Origin: Deinococcales bacterium
Lineage (GTDB): Bacteria > Deinococcota > Deinococci > Deinococcales > JAAFIG01
DNA: 64,000 nt
Direction of reading: 5' to 3'
Assembly (NCBI GenBank): GCA_013298595.1
Contig: JAAFIG010000015.1
Location: forward strand, 21,191 to 85,190
In this document: piece by piece, positions 44,644 to 53,660 of the stretch
Layout: the number at the start of each line of letters is the position of its first letter
Numbering within the stretch: the first letter of the stretch is position 1
Notes under the pieces: generated by a model
Databases searched by the model: none
Told to the model about the DNA's origin: nothing
The model's input: only the letters and a program-made list of their open reading frames with translations
Position numbers and translations under genes: made by a program

Positions 44644-45478
44644 ACTTCGTGAACTTTTGTACCTAGACCGACCAAGGCTCACTTCGTACATTGCCCAAAT
44701 TTATGATGGCTTAACCACAAGGCGTGATTTGCAATCCGTTGTTATGAAAGGTGATGTAGAGACAACAAAACAAGAGGAGAATAGTCATACAGCTACTATC
44801 ACAGGTTCTAGTGAATTAAAGATTCCACTGATTGCAGGCATAGATATGTCTACCAATGTAGAAAAATCTCATAAAGTTTCAACTGGTGGTGATTATTTAA
44901 TTAGATTAGAAAAATCTATTTTTGGTGAGTCAAAAATAGATCAGGATAATTTATTTATCTTGTTTGAAAAATATATAAATGAGAAAAACCTCGTCAATGA
45001 TTATGAGTTGAATAATAATTATTCGGGTTTTATATATGTGAATGGGCTTCTTCAAATTGAAGACAGAAAGCAAGTCGATGAAATATTGAGTAAACTCGAC
45101 TTATGGATTAAAGCTGGTTTATTAGATGAAAATGAAATGAAAGATTCAAAAAAGCAAGCTCAAAAAATGCTAGCAATGTCAAAAGCACTTCAGGCATTTA
45201 AACTTGATAATCTAATTGCACATATTATAGTAGATACATTTACTGCATCAGCCGTGATTAATCCACTTCATTTGACGTTGAGTCTTGAACAACTACATTC
45301 ACTGTACTCTTTTCATCTTACCGAAGTTACTGTACTTGGTGTTCCACTAACCAATCAGGGACAACGTCGCAAATTAGGCGCTTTTGGCAATTTTGATTTT
45401 ACTAGCCTTGCGAATGTATTAAACTCATCAACGGACTTGCATATTTTCCCAATTGCAATATATAGAACAATTAAATAG
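44597..45478 (+). CDS. DUF6414-like protein of unknown function
   Basis: 293 residues. The opening ELLYLDRPRLTSYIAQIYDG matches the start pattern of DUF6414-type proteins (YLDxxRLxSYxxQ). The middle is Lys/Asn-rich and helical and the C-terminus includes TEVTVLGVPLTNQGQRRKLG. No catalytic residues recognised. Members of such families often lie in defence or mobile regions, but their biochemistry is not established. AT-rich, no CTCGAG across roughly 1 kb, and next to tRNA-Gly: good signs of recent transfer. Confidence 0.55.
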   Translation: MSDTNLNNNIDSSVTELRELLYLDRPRLTSYIAQIYDGLTTRRDLQSVVMKGDVETTKQEENSHTATITGSSELKIPLIAGIDMSTNVEKSHKVSTGGDYLIRLEKSIFGESKIDQDNLFILFEKYINEKNLVNDYELNNNYSGFIYVNGLLQIEDRKQVDEILSKLDLWIKAGLLDENEMKDSKKQAQKMLAMSKALQAFKLDNLIAHIIVDTFTASAVINPLHLTLSLEQLHSLYSFHLTEVTVLGVPLTNQGQRRKLGAFGNFDFTSLANVLNSSTDLHIFPIAIYRTIK

Positions 45479-45561
45479 TGCTTTATAGCTATAAAAAATA
45501 GAATCAATGTTGTCGACAACTATCCTCATATCTTTATTCTGTTTTCATCGTAATATAAAAC

Positions 45562-45864
45562 ATGAACCGAATCACCCTGAAATTCCCCAAACCCTTACCT
45601 GCTCGAGATGCCAAAGGGAACGAAAAACCCAGCCCTTACTTTGACTGGGATGGCATGTTCGACGAAATTCGCGCTACCCTCGAGCCTCAATTGCTCGAGA
45701 ACCTTGGTGATATCGAACTCGAGATGATGTTAGCTGCCACTGCCGAAATTCGGGTAACTGGTAATTATATTGGTATGAAATCCACGGATGTCCGCGATAT
45801 GGTTTCGCAATTGCTAGGCGATGCAATGGAAAATATTGATACCACAGCGTATGCCACTCAATAA
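45562..45864 (+). CDS. Hypothetical protein
   Basis: 100 residues, acidic, no membrane segment, no recognised domain. Sequence opens MNRITLKFPKPLPARDAKG, with a Trp-Asp centre (YFDWDGMFDEIRATLE) and a helical C-terminal half. TAATAT five bases before the ATG (leaderless). Four CTCGAG sites in 300 bases mark it as resident DNA, unlike the pair just upstream. Confidence 0.55.
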   Translation: MNRITLKFPKPLPARDAKGNEKPSPYFDWDGMFDEIRATLEPQLLENLGDIELEMMLAATAEIRVTGNYIGMKSTDVRDMVSQLLGDAMENIDTTAYATQ

Positions 45865-45868
45865 AAAT

Positions 45869-45891
45869 CCCTCGAGCATTTAACTCGAGGG
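45869..45891. terminator. CTCGAG-stem hairpin terminator of tRNA-Gly
   Basis: CCCTCGAG pairs with CTCGAGGG around seven bases. On the minus strand it follows tRNA-Gly and is succeeded by ATTTTTAT. It also lies just after the stop of the plus-strand hypothetical gene. Confidence 0.75.
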
Positions 45892-45897
45892 GTGCTT

Positions 45898-45971
<74 letters not shown>

Positions 45972-46067
45972 GTAGCGCCAGATAATGTACCTGCCAAATC
46001 TGATTCCGTCAAGTCTTAGGCTACCCTCGAGACGTTTCGCCCGAGCTAAACGCGTTACACTCGAGTT

Positions 46068-47243
46068 ATGAATTTTGCTGATTTGTCCACGTTGGCGTTA
46101 CGCGGTTTGATGCGTCGCCCTGTCCGTACTTTGCTGACAATTATTGGCATTGTAGTAGCGGTTGCCAGTATGGTTGTTTTCTTATCACTCGGTGAAGGTT
46201 TTCGCCGAGCACTGGGCGATCAGGTCAGTAATATTGGTCCTGATATTCAAGTGCAACTGGCAGGTTCGGATACCTCGAGTGTGTTTGGTAGTCCCATTCC
46301 TGATGTGCCAATTTCTTTTGTCTCTAAACTCGAGACGTTAAAAGAAGAATTGGGGATTCGTCAGGTGATTCCTTATATGTTGACTGCTCGAGGCAGTTTT
46401 TCGGGCAGTGGCTATGTGATTCTGGCATACCCATTTGAAAATACGAAACTGACCGATGTTTATCCAAATATGAAATTGGGTTCTGGACGTTGGATTTTAC
46501 CTTCCGAAGGCAATGCAAAAGTGGCTGTGGTTGGTTCACAAGCCGCGAAAACTGCCAAACTTGCCCTTGGTGATGAGCTGCGTCTCTCGAGGACAGATCG
46601 GTACAAAGTGGTTGGTTTACTCGAGAAAGGTGAGGGTATTACCGATTCGGCTATTTTCTTGCCATTTGCTAGTTTAAGTTCGACACTGGCAGTGTCGGGT
46701 AAAGCCACAGGTATTGCCATTAAATTAAATGATGCTGCCGATGCTCGAGCCACTGCTAATATTATCAATCAGCGTTTTGCTGGCGACTTAAAAGCCCAAA
46801 CCCAAGGCGATGTGGTGCAAGTGCTGGATAAAGCCATTGCCATTGGGGATGCGTTTCGGTTTGGTATTAGTTTAATTGCCTTAATTGTTGGTGGGCTGGC
46901 TGTAGCCAACACAGTAATGATGGGCGTGTACGAACGAACCAAGGAATTTGGTGTGATTCGCGCCATCGGTGCTAAACCCAGTTTTGTTTTTCAATTGGTG
47001 GTACTCGAGAGTTTACTGATGGCATTGCTTGGTGGTGTTGGCGGTATTTTTGTTGGTTGGCTTGGCACTATAGCTGTCAATTTTGCGGTGCGCGATTTAG
47101 TCAGTGTTGAAATTGCCCAAGTGACTTTTCGCTTGGTTGGTTTAGCTGTTGGTGTCGCCACAGTGCTTGGACTGCTTTCTGGTTTATTACCTGCCCGAAC
47201 TGCCAGCCGCTTAGTGATTACCCAAGCCTTAGGAAGGAATTAA
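46068..47243 (+). CDS. MacB/FtsX-like ABC transporter permease
   Basis: 391 residues. One N-terminal helix ([21 protein letters not shown]), a large periplasmic MacB-type core domain (about 45-255), then three C-terminal helices with the FtsX-like pattern, including [36 protein letters not shown]. MacB-type systems move lipoproteins, peptides or drugs across the envelope by mechanotransmission. TACACT six bases before the ATG overlaps a CTCGAG. Followed three bases later by its ATPase gene. Confidence 0.92.
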   Translation: MNFADLSTLALRGLMRRPVRTLLTIIGIVVAVASMVVFLSLGEGFRRALGDQVSNIGPDIQVQLAGSDTSSVFGSPIPDVPISFVSKLETLKEELGIRQVIPYMLTARGSFSGSGYVILAYPFENTKLTDVYPNMKLGSGRWILPSEGNAKVAVVGSQAAKTAKLALGDELRLSRTDRYKVVGLLEKGEGITDSAIFLPFASLSSTLAVSGKATGIAIKLNDAADARATANIINQRFAGDLKAQTQGDVVQVLDKAIAIGDAFRFGISLIALIVGGLAVANTVMMGVYERTKEFGVIRAIGAKPSFVFQLVVLESLLMALLGGVGGIFVGWLGTIAVNFAVRDLVSVEIAQVTFRLVGLAVGVATVLGLLSGLLPARTASRLVITQALGRN

Positions 47244-47246
47244 GTC

Positions 47247-47924
47247 ATGACCCAGATTCTCGAGGCAAAAGATATTTCTAAAATTTACCCCAGCGGCGAA
47301 GACACGGTTACAGCACTCAATCACCTGAGTTTATCGTTTGAAGCTGGCAAAATCACTGCCATTGTTGGACCTTCGGGTAGCGGCAAAAGCACGTTGCTGA
47401 ATTTACTAGCGGGCTTTGACCGTCCCTCGAGTGGCAGTGTCAAACACCAAAGCACCGATATCACCACCATGCCCGAAACACTTTTAGCCACGTATCGCTT
47501 AGCACACTTTGGTTTTATTTTTCAGAATTACAATCTGATTTCGATTTTGAACGCTCAAGAAAATGTCGAAATGCCCTTATCGCTGGCGGGTGTACCTCGA
47601 GCCAAACGCAGTGCTACAGCCATAGAAATTCTCAAACGAGTCGGACTGGCAAAACGCAGCACCCATTACCCAAATCAACTTTCTGGTGGTGAGCAGCAAC
47701 GCGTGGCGATTGCTCGAGCACTGGCAACTAACCCAAGTGTGCTGTTTGCCGACGAACCCACAGGTAACTTAGACACCAGCACAGGCAAGGGGATTCTCGA
47801 GTTATTAACCGAACCAATGGAAGGTAGTCAGCACCGCACCTTGATTCTGATTACCCACGACATGGAAGTTGCCGCTCGAGCCGATACCATTGTGCGAATC
47901 CGAGATGGGGCACTCGAGGCGTAA
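47247..47924 (+). CDS. MacB/LolD-like ABC transporter ATP-binding protein
   Basis: 225 residues, the classic length. Walker [11 protein letters not shown]-loop FIFQNYNLI, signature [16 protein letters not shown], Walker [13 protein letters not shown] and the switch His in ITHDMEVA are intact. The [10 protein letters not shown] form is characteristic of the LolD/MacB/FtsE group. Forms one unit with the upstream permease. Confidence 0.95.
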   Translation: MTQILEAKDISKIYPSGEDTVTALNHLSLSFEAGKITAIVGPSGSGKSTLLNLLAGFDRPSSGSVKHQSTDITTMPETLLATYRLAHFGFIFQNYNLISILNAQENVEMPLSLAGVPRAKRSATAIEILKRVGLAKRSTHYPNQLSGGEQQRVAIARALATNPSVLFADEPTGNLDTSTGKGILELLTEPMEGSQHRTLILITHDMEVAARADTIVRIRDGALEA

Positions 47925-47933
47925 ACTATTGTT

Positions 47934-49295
47934 ATGAAAGCCTTACTTGATTCCTTAAAAAAAGCTTTAGGCGATAAAGTCCGCGATAAAATTACGGATA
48001 CCTTGTTATACCGTTACGATGCGATTGCTCAAGGTCCTGCACCACTGGCTGTTGTGCTTGCCGAAACCGCCAGGGATGTAGCAACTACCCTCGAGTTGTG
48101 TTCGGCTGCGAAGATGGCTGTTGTGCCTCGAGGTGCGTCCAGTGGGCTTTCTGGTGGTGCTGTGCCTGTAGGGGATTGCATCATGATTGCTACAAACCGT
48201 ATGACGCGACTCGAGATAGACCCGATTAAACGTATTGCCAGAGTGCAACCTGGTGTAATAACCGATGCTATTAGTGCCGCAGCCAAAAAACACGGCTTGT
48301 ACTACCCACCTGACCCAGCTTCGAGTCGGCAAAGCACAATTGGTGGCAATATCGCCGAGAATGCGGGTGGTCCGCAATGCCTGAAAAAAGGTGTGACAGG
48401 CGATTATGTACTTGAACTCGAGTTTGTTACCGCTGATGGGCAAATTCAACGCGCAGACCGCAGTGGCATAGATTTAGCTGGGATGATTATTGGTTCTGAA
48501 GGCACACTGGCATTTGTGACCGATGCTGTTTTGAAACTCGAGCCACTGCCGAAGTACACCCGCACGGCTTTTGCTGTGTTTAACGAACTTGGTCAAGCAG
48601 GTCGCGCCGTTGCACTGATTACAGCTCGAGGGTTAACCCCAGCCAAACTCGAGTTGATGGATCAGAACAGTATCCGAGCAGTTGAACAATTTATGAATAT
48701 GGGTTTACCAACAGATGCCGAAGCAATTCTGGTTTGCGATACCGATGGCGATGATGCCGATATTGTCAATCTTGAAATTGAATCGGTTGCCGAGGCTTTT
48801 CGTGAAGCCAATGCCAGGGAGGTGCGTTTAGCTGCCAGCCCTGAAGAAGCTGCGCAACTCTGGAAAGCGCGGCGCAGTGTTTCACCTGCGCTTGGCAATA
48901 TCCGTCCGCACCGATTTAACGAAGATATTGTTGTGCCACGCAGTAAACTCGAGCCTGCCATGCGCGAAATGCAGGAAATTGCTAAGCATTACCCACATTT
49001 TCCTTTTGCGATTTTTGGACATGCAGGCGATGGTAACTTGCATCCCAACATTCTTTTTGACCGCACCAAAGATAGCATCGAAGAAGTAGACCATTTTGCC
49101 CATGAAGTGGCTCGAGTTGCCATTGCCCACGGTGGTGTGCTCAGTGGTGAACACGGCATTGGCATGATGAAACGTGGTTTTATGACCGAAGCGACACCTC
49201 GAGAAACCTTAGAAGCATGGTGGCGGATCAAACACGCCTTTGACCCGAACGGTATTATGAACCCGAAAAAAGTGCTACCCGAATTACAACCCTGA
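47934..49295 (+). CDS. glcD: FAD-linked oxidase, GlcD/D-lactate dehydrogenase type
   Basis: 453 residues. FAD-binding (PCMH) domain with VVPRGASSGLSGGAVP, GGNIAENAGGPQC and IGSEGTLAFVTD. FAD-oxidase C-terminal domain with FAIFGHAGDGNLHPNILFD and the active-site motif GVLSGEHGIG. This family oxidises glycolate, D-lactate or other 2-hydroxy acids. A GlcE-like protein gene lies 6.2 kb downstream (55486), so both could belong to one glycolate oxidase, with no GlcF iron-sulfur subunit seen here. TAAACT six bases before the ATG, nine bases after the ABC ATPase gene. Confidence 0.92.
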   Translation: MKALLDSLKKALGDKVRDKITDTLLYRYDAIAQGPAPLAVVLAETARDVATTLELCSAAKMAVVPRGASSGLSGGAVPVGDCIMIATNRMTRLEIDPIKRIARVQPGVITDAISAAAKKHGLYYPPDPASSRQSTIGGNIAENAGGPQCLKKGVTGDYVLELEFVTADGQIQRADRSGIDLAGMIIGSEGTLAFVTDAVLKLEPLPKYTRTAFAVFNELGQAGRAVALITARGLTPAKLELMDQNSIRAVEQFMNMGLPTDAEAILVCDTDGDDADIVNLEIESVAEAFREANAREVRLAASPEEAAQLWKARRSVSPALGNIRPHRFNEDIVVPRSKLEPAMREMQEIAKHYPHFPFAIFGHAGDGNLHPNILFDRTKDSIEEVDHFAHEVARVAIAHGGVLSGEHGIGMMKRGFMTEATPRETLEAWWRIKHAFDPNGIMNPKKVLPELQP

Positions 49296-49608
49296 ATTGT
49301 CTGGATTCACTCAAGTTGCATCAACCTAAAAAGCCCTTTCACTTTGTCCCCAAGCTAACTCAATCCTTTGCAAAAGTGGCAAAAGAAACCAGTCACTCGA
49401 GTGTCAAAATTATATTTCTCCGTCCACCACAGATTGACAGCCCGCAAAACCTCGAGTACCCTCGAGTCATGAAGCACCCACAAACAACTTTACATACTGC
49501 GGTGCGAGTCAAACGTTCCAAAGCTGGCTAGGGACAGGTAGATCGGTTAAAAAGGGTGATGCGAATTTTGCCCTTTTGTGCTATTCGCTTTTTACCTAAG
49601 GGGTCTCT
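49296..49608. other. Intergenic region, 313 bases
   Basis: No convincing gene. Three CTCGAG sites lie within 75 bases (around 49396-49465), two of them about a dozen bases apart. A 71-codon frame here has no family resemblance, signal or promoter and was not annotated. Confidence 0.5.
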
Positions 49609-50823
49609 ATGCGTGTTTTGTTGATTGGTGCAGGTGGAGTTGGTGGCGCGTTCGCAGTTATTGCGGCGCGGCGTCATTTTGTGTCTTTGTTGGTGGTGGC
49701 AGATTATAGCCTCGAGAAAGCCCAAGCCGTAGCCGCCGATACGGCTCGAGATGGTCTTGAGAGCTTAGCTGAATTTGTTGATGCCAGTTCGTTTGAGCGT
49801 GTGCTGGCAGTGGCGCAAAAACACAAGGTGGATGCGATTATCAATTTGTGTGCTCCACTTTTTAATCCTCCTATATTCAGGGCGGCTTATGAATTGGGAA
49901 TTGTTTATTTGGACACAGCAGCGAATCTCTCAGAGCCTCACCCAACCGATCCGTTTAACCAAATGGGTAAAACCCTTGGGGTGGATCAATTCGCAGCGCA
50001 CGAGGCTTGGGTGGCTCGAGGGGCGCTGGGAATTACCAGTATCGGGGTTGAACCGGGCTTATCCGATGTTTTTGCTCGGTTTGCCTCAGATCATTTGTTC
50101 TCGAGTATCGAAGAAATTGGGGTACGTGATGGTGGAAATTTAACCATTGATGGCTACGCGTTTGCACCAACTTTTAACATTTGGACGATGCTCGAGGAAT
50201 GCCTGAACCCACCGATTCATTACAGTAAAACTCGAGGATGGTATACGTCTGAGCCAATGAGTCATCTCGAGGTGTTTGATTTCCCAGCGGGTATTGGCAG
50301 TCTCGAGTGTGTGGCTGTGGAACACGAGGAAGTCTTGTTTATTCCGCGTTATATCGATGTTCAACGCGTTAGTTTTAAGTACGGGCTTGGCGCAGAAATT
50401 GTCGATGTGCTGAAAACCTTGCATAAACTCGGTTTAGATTCAACGAAGAAAATTCAATTTGGCGATTTCGCCATTTCACCACGTGATTTTGTAGCCGCCG
50501 CCCTACCCGACCCTGCCAAATTAGGTGATCGGATGCACGGCGTAACCTGCGCTGGAACGTGGGTTAAAGGTATTGGTAAAAATGGTTTACCTCGAGAAAC
50601 CTACCTTCATCATATTGCTGATAATGCTGTCACCATGCGCGAATACGGTTGTCAAGCTGTGGTGTGGCAAACCGCGATCAATCCTGTGGTTGCCCTCGAG
50701 CTGATTTATAACGGTTCGTGGGCTGGGGCTGGCGTGTACTGCCCAGAGCATTTTGATGCGGTGCCTTTTCTTGAGTTATTAGCAGCCTATGGTGCTCCGC
50801 ATAGCATTCAGGAACGAATCTGA
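49609..50823 (+). CDS. Saccharopine dehydrogenase-like oxidoreductase
   Basis: 404 residues. N-terminal Rossmann motif LLIGAGGVGGAFAVIAARR, DYSLEKAQAVA, and VDAIINLCAPLFNPPIFRAAYELGIVYLDTA, as in the Lys9/saccharopine dehydrogenase-carboxynorspermidine synthase group, followed by the catalytic domain (GVEPGLSDVFARF, DGGNLTIDGYAFAPTFNIWTML). NAD(P)-dependent; lysine or polyamine metabolism is possible but not decided by motifs. A short AAGGGG-like site lies before the ATG. Confidence 0.85.
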   Translation: MRVLLIGAGGVGGAFAVIAARRHFVSLLVVADYSLEKAQAVAADTARDGLESLAEFVDASSFERVLAVAQKHKVDAIINLCAPLFNPPIFRAAYELGIVYLDTAANLSEPHPTDPFNQMGKTLGVDQFAAHEAWVARGALGITSIGVEPGLSDVFARFASDHLFSSIEEIGVRDGGNLTIDGYAFAPTFNIWTMLEECLNPPIHYSKTRGWYTSEPMSHLEVFDFPAGIGSLECVAVEHEEVLFIPRYIDVQRVSFKYGLGAEIVDVLKTLHKLGLDSTKKIQFGDFAISPRDFVAAALPDPAKLGDRMHGVTCAGTWVKGIGKNGLPRETYLHHIADNAVTMREYGCQAVVWQTAINPVVALELIYNGSWAGAGVYCPEHFDAVPFLELLAAYGAPHSIQERI

Positions 50824-51019
50824 AATACAGTTTGGGTATTCGCGGTAGTAGGTCAAAACTTGAGCATAGATTTCCATCGACAATACACGTTTCAGGTAGC
50901 AAAGACTCGAGACATGCACAAGGCGAATTGGTGATTTCTCGAGGGTTTGGTCGAGCAATCAACTCGTCAGTAAAACACTGTTGATATTTTGAGAAATGAT
51001 TTGTAGTACACTGCTTGAC

Positions 51020-51433
51020 ATGGCAAAAGATGCTTTTCATGAAGTCGTCAAAATTGCCCTTGAGAAAGACCATTGGCGTATTTCTCATGATCCATTGAAA
51101 ATCTTAATTGGTACAGATTTCATGCTTGTTGACCTCGCAGCCGAACGACTCCTGATTGCCCAAAGAGACCAAGAATTTATTGCTGTCGAAATAAAAGGAT
51201 TAAGTCAGACCTCAACAATTCACCAATTCCATGCGGTTCTTGGACAATACTTAAACTATCGCTTAGCTTTACGCGTAACACACCCAAAATACAAATTGTA
51301 TTTAGCTGTACCAGAAGAAACTTTTAACACTTTTTACCAACGAGAGTTTACTCAACTAGCCATAAAAGAATACAGCATTGCCATATTTGTCTACGATGTT
51401 GAAAAAGAGGTGATTGTTAGTGAATACAGTTGA
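51020..51433 (+). CDS. xisH: XisH family protein
   Basis: 137 residues. MAKDAFHEVVKIALEKDHW and the LLIAQRDQEFIAVEIKGL strand match XisH, first described as needed for fdxN-element excision in heterocystous cyanobacteria. The E-I-K after the hydrophobic strand, with an upstream Asp, is the pattern of a PD-(D/E)XK nuclease fold. TACACT seven bases before the ATG. Lacks CTCGAG, suggesting acquisition. Overlaps the xisI start. Confidence 0.85.
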   Translation: MAKDAFHEVVKIALEKDHWRISHDPLKILIGTDFMLVDLAAERLLIAQRDQEFIAVEIKGLSQTSTIHQFHAVLGQYLNYRLALRVTHPKYKLYLAVPEETFNTFYQREFTQLAIKEYSIAIFVYDVEKEVIVSEYS

Positions 51434-51752
51434 AATTATCAAAACCATTCTCGAGGATATTGCCACACCAAAGATTGCTCTGACCCCAGAAGACCTCGAG
51501 TATCAAATTGTCATGGATACACAAAGGCATCATTACCAACTGGTTGTGGTTGGATGGCAAAATAAACGCTACACTCACGGTATTTTAGTGCAAATAGACT
51601 TACGTGGCGATTTGGTCTGGATAGTTGCTGATAACACCGATTACGACGTAGCCGGTGAACTGATGCGTTTAGGTGTACCAAAAGATAAGATTGTACTTGG
51701 CTTTCAACCACCACAATGGCGACAACATACTGGTTATGCCACAGGCGAATGA
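51420..51752 (+). CDS. xisI: XisI family protein
   Basis: 110 residues from the GTG chosen (a TTG lies two codons earlier). DTQRHHYQLVVVGWQNKRYTHG, LVWIVADNTDYDVAGEL and VPKDKIVLGFQPP are the XisI family core. Always paired with XisH in cyanobacteria and Chloroflexota. The overlapping order xisH-xisI is kept here. No recombinase gene or excision element is visible, so a role in element excision is unlikely. A toxin-antitoxin or defence-like role has only positional support. Confidence 0.85.
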   Translation: MNTVEIIKTILEDIATPKIALTPEDLEYQIVMDTQRHHYQLVVVGWQNKRYTHGILVQIDLRGDLVWIVADNTDYDVAGELMRLGVPKDKIVLGFQPPQWRQHTGYATGE

Positions 51753-51884
51753 TACAAGCTCGAGCAGTTTCGAGATAGTTGAGTTCTTTCGAGTCTAGTT
51801 CAAAGCGTAAGGCGCACCACATCAGGTACAAGAACCAGTAGTTTGACCATTTACCTTTGCACCTTCTCGAGCTACAATACTTTT

Positions 51885-52238
51885 ATGGCAGCTAAAACCC
51901 CTAAAAACGTGGATGTGGACATTAACAAAGATGTGATTACTGGTATTGCCAGTATTGCTCTTGAAGCTGTGCAAGGCGTGGTTCCTGTGACTGCGCCTTT
52001 GCAACTTGGCGAATTTTTCAATGGTAAACGCCTCAAAGGGATTAACGTTTCGAGAGATGGTAGCAATGTGGTGGTGGATTTGAGTGTCAATGTGGATTAT
52101 GGTCGGGTGATTCCTGATGTTGCTAAAGAAGTGCAACGTACCGTTGCTGAGAATATCGAAGTGATGACTGGTTTAACGGTGCAAAGTGTCAATGTCACGG
52201 TGCAAGGTGTGGTTCTTCCTGTGGTGAGTAATGTCTGA
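51885..52238 (+). CDS. Asp23/Gls24 family envelope-stress protein
   Basis: 117 residues. GIASIALEAVQGVVPVT and the SVNVDYGRVIPDVAKEVQRTVAENIEVMTGLTVQSVNVTVQGVV segment are the family signature (cytoplasmic, membrane-associated proteins of envelope homeostasis in Gram-positives and Deinococcota). TACAAT six bases before the ATG. The stop overlaps the nusB start by eight bases, giving the asp23-like/nusB/folD order. Confidence 0.92.
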   Translation: MAAKTPKNVDVDINKDVITGIASIALEAVQGVVPVTAPLQLGEFFNGKRLKGINVSRDGSNVVVDLSVNVDYGRVIPDVAKEVQRTVAENIEVMTGLTVQSVNVTVQGVVLPVVSNV

Positions 52239-52788
52239 TCCTCGAGGACACGTTCCAACCACAGTCAATGGTAGTCGTAAAGCCCGAGAACTCGCTTTTC
52301 GTGTGTTGTTCTCGAGCGAACAAGGTAAGCATAGTATCAATCAAGCTTGGGTCGAAGCGAAACTCGATTTGCAACGTGCCTTAGACGATGTGCTCGACCC
52401 TGAAACCGAAGAGGGAATGCTCGAGGAAACCCCCGAAGTGTTAACGCCTGAAAATATTGCTTTTGCCCATCGGTTATTGCTTGGTTACGATGAGCATCGT
52501 TACGAAGTAGATCAAACGCTCGAGCGGGTGATTGAAGGTTGGACGTTTACGCAAATGAGCCAGACTGATTTGGCGATTTTACGCATCAGTGCTTTTGAAA
52601 TTTTGCATATTGATACGCCTGCGGCGGCGGTGATCGAAATTGCTGTGCGGCTGGCTAAGCGCTATGGTGGCGACGACTCCGGCAGATTTGTCAACGGTGT
52701 TCTGTCACGGTTTCTGGAACGCGAAGCACCACTCGAGAAACGCAAAATTAAAACTGATAAACCCAAACGCGTCAAAATCAATCAATAA
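52231..52788 (+). CDS. nusB: Transcription antitermination factor NusB
   Basis: Binds boxA RNA with NusE in rRNA antitermination. RKARELAFRVLFSSEQ at the start, LERVIEGWTFTQMSQTDLAILRISAFEIL, and AVIEIAVRLAKRYGGDDSGRFVNGVLSRF at the end. At 185 residues it is longer than typical NusB (about 140) because of an acidic insertion (DVLDPETEEGMLEETPE, about residues 52-70) and a basic tail. Translationally coupled to the Asp23-like gene and 14 bases before folD. Confidence 0.95.
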   Translation: MSDPRGHVPTTVNGSRKARELAFRVLFSSEQGKHSINQAWVEAKLDLQRALDDVLDPETEEGMLEETPEVLTPENIAFAHRLLLGYDEHRYEVDQTLERVIEGWTFTQMSQTDLAILRISAFEILHIDTPAAAVIEIAVRLAKRYGGDDSGRFVNGVLSRFLEREAPLEKRKIKTDKPKRVKINQ

Positions 52789-52802
52789 TCCAAGGATTTC
52801 CC

Positions 52803-53660
52803 ATGACTCAACCACTTATTTTAGATGGTAATGCAGCCGCAGCAGCTTTACTCGAGAAAGCCCAAACCCTGATGGCAACACTTTCTGTTAAGCCACACCT
52901 GCATGTTGTCCGCGTTGGCGATGACCCTGCTAGTGTTTCGTATACGCGTTTAAAGGCTCGTCGTGCCAAGAAAATCGGTATGGACAGCACCTTAACCGAA
53001 TTGCCAGCCGATACCACTGAAGCTGTGCTACTCGAGTTTATTCAAACGCTGAATAGCGATAAAAACACACATGGCATTCTGGTGCAATTACCATTTCCCA
53101 AAGGTTCAAGTATCCGCGAAGCTGTGATTCTCGAGGCAATTCATCCAGATAAAGATGTGGATGGCTTACATGTGGTGAATACAGGCAGATTATGGTCGGG
53201 ACAAGCTGGGTTACGCAGTTGTACGCCCGCTGGGATTATCTCCATGCTCGACCATTACAACATCCCTCTCGAGGGTAAACGGGTGGTGATTATCAACCGT
53301 TCACAACTGGTTGGAAAGCCGTTGGCTGCCCTGTGTCTCGAGCGTAACGCCACTGTGACCATTGCACACTCGAGAACCACCGATTTGGCAGCTGTGGCTC
53401 GAGAAGCCGATATTCTTGTTACTGCTGTTGGAAGAGTGAACTTTATTACCCCAGAATTTGTCAAAGCTGGCGCAGTGGTCATAGATGTCAGCATCAACCG
53501 AATTTTTGTTGAAAACGAAGAAAAACTTGTTGGAGATTGCGCCGCTGAAGTTGCCGCTATCTCGAGTGCCATTACCCCTGTGCCAGGTGGGGTTGGACCT
53601 ATGACGGTTTCGCATTTGTTGTACAACACGGTATTAGCAGCACAATTGCAAAGTGCTTAA
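52803..53660 (+). CDS. folD: Bifunctional methylenetetrahydrofolate dehydrogenase/cyclohydrolase
   Basis: Interconverts methylene-, methenyl- and formyl-tetrahydrofolate. Substrate site SYTRLKARRAKKIGM with the catalytic Lys, ILVQLPFP, PDKDVDGLHVVNTGRL, NADP-binding region INRSQLVGKPLAALCLERNATVTIAHSRT, and C-terminal PVPGGVGPMT. Length 285 is typical. A weak AAGGA site precedes the ATG. The stop overlaps the convergent ATPase gene by four bases. glyA in the same window feeds the same one-carbon pool. Confidence 0.96.
   Translation: MTQPLILDGNAAAAALLEKAQTLMATLSVKPHLHVVRVGDDPASVSYTRLKARRAKKIGMDSTLTELPADTTEAVLLEFIQTLNSDKNTHGILVQLPFPKGSSIREAVILEAIHPDKDVDGLHVVNTGRLWSGQAGLRSCTPAGIISMLDHYNIPLEGKRVVIINRSQLVGKPLAALCLERNATVTIAHSRTTDLAAVAREADILVTAVGRVNFITPEFVKAGAVVIDVSINRIFVENEEKLVGDCAAEVAAISSAITPVPGGVGPMTVSHLLYNTVLAAQLQSA

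Noticed and set aside
49316-49531. 71-codon plus-strand frame after glcD
   Set aside because: No family resemblance, no promoter or ribosome-binding site, and composition like non-coding DNA.
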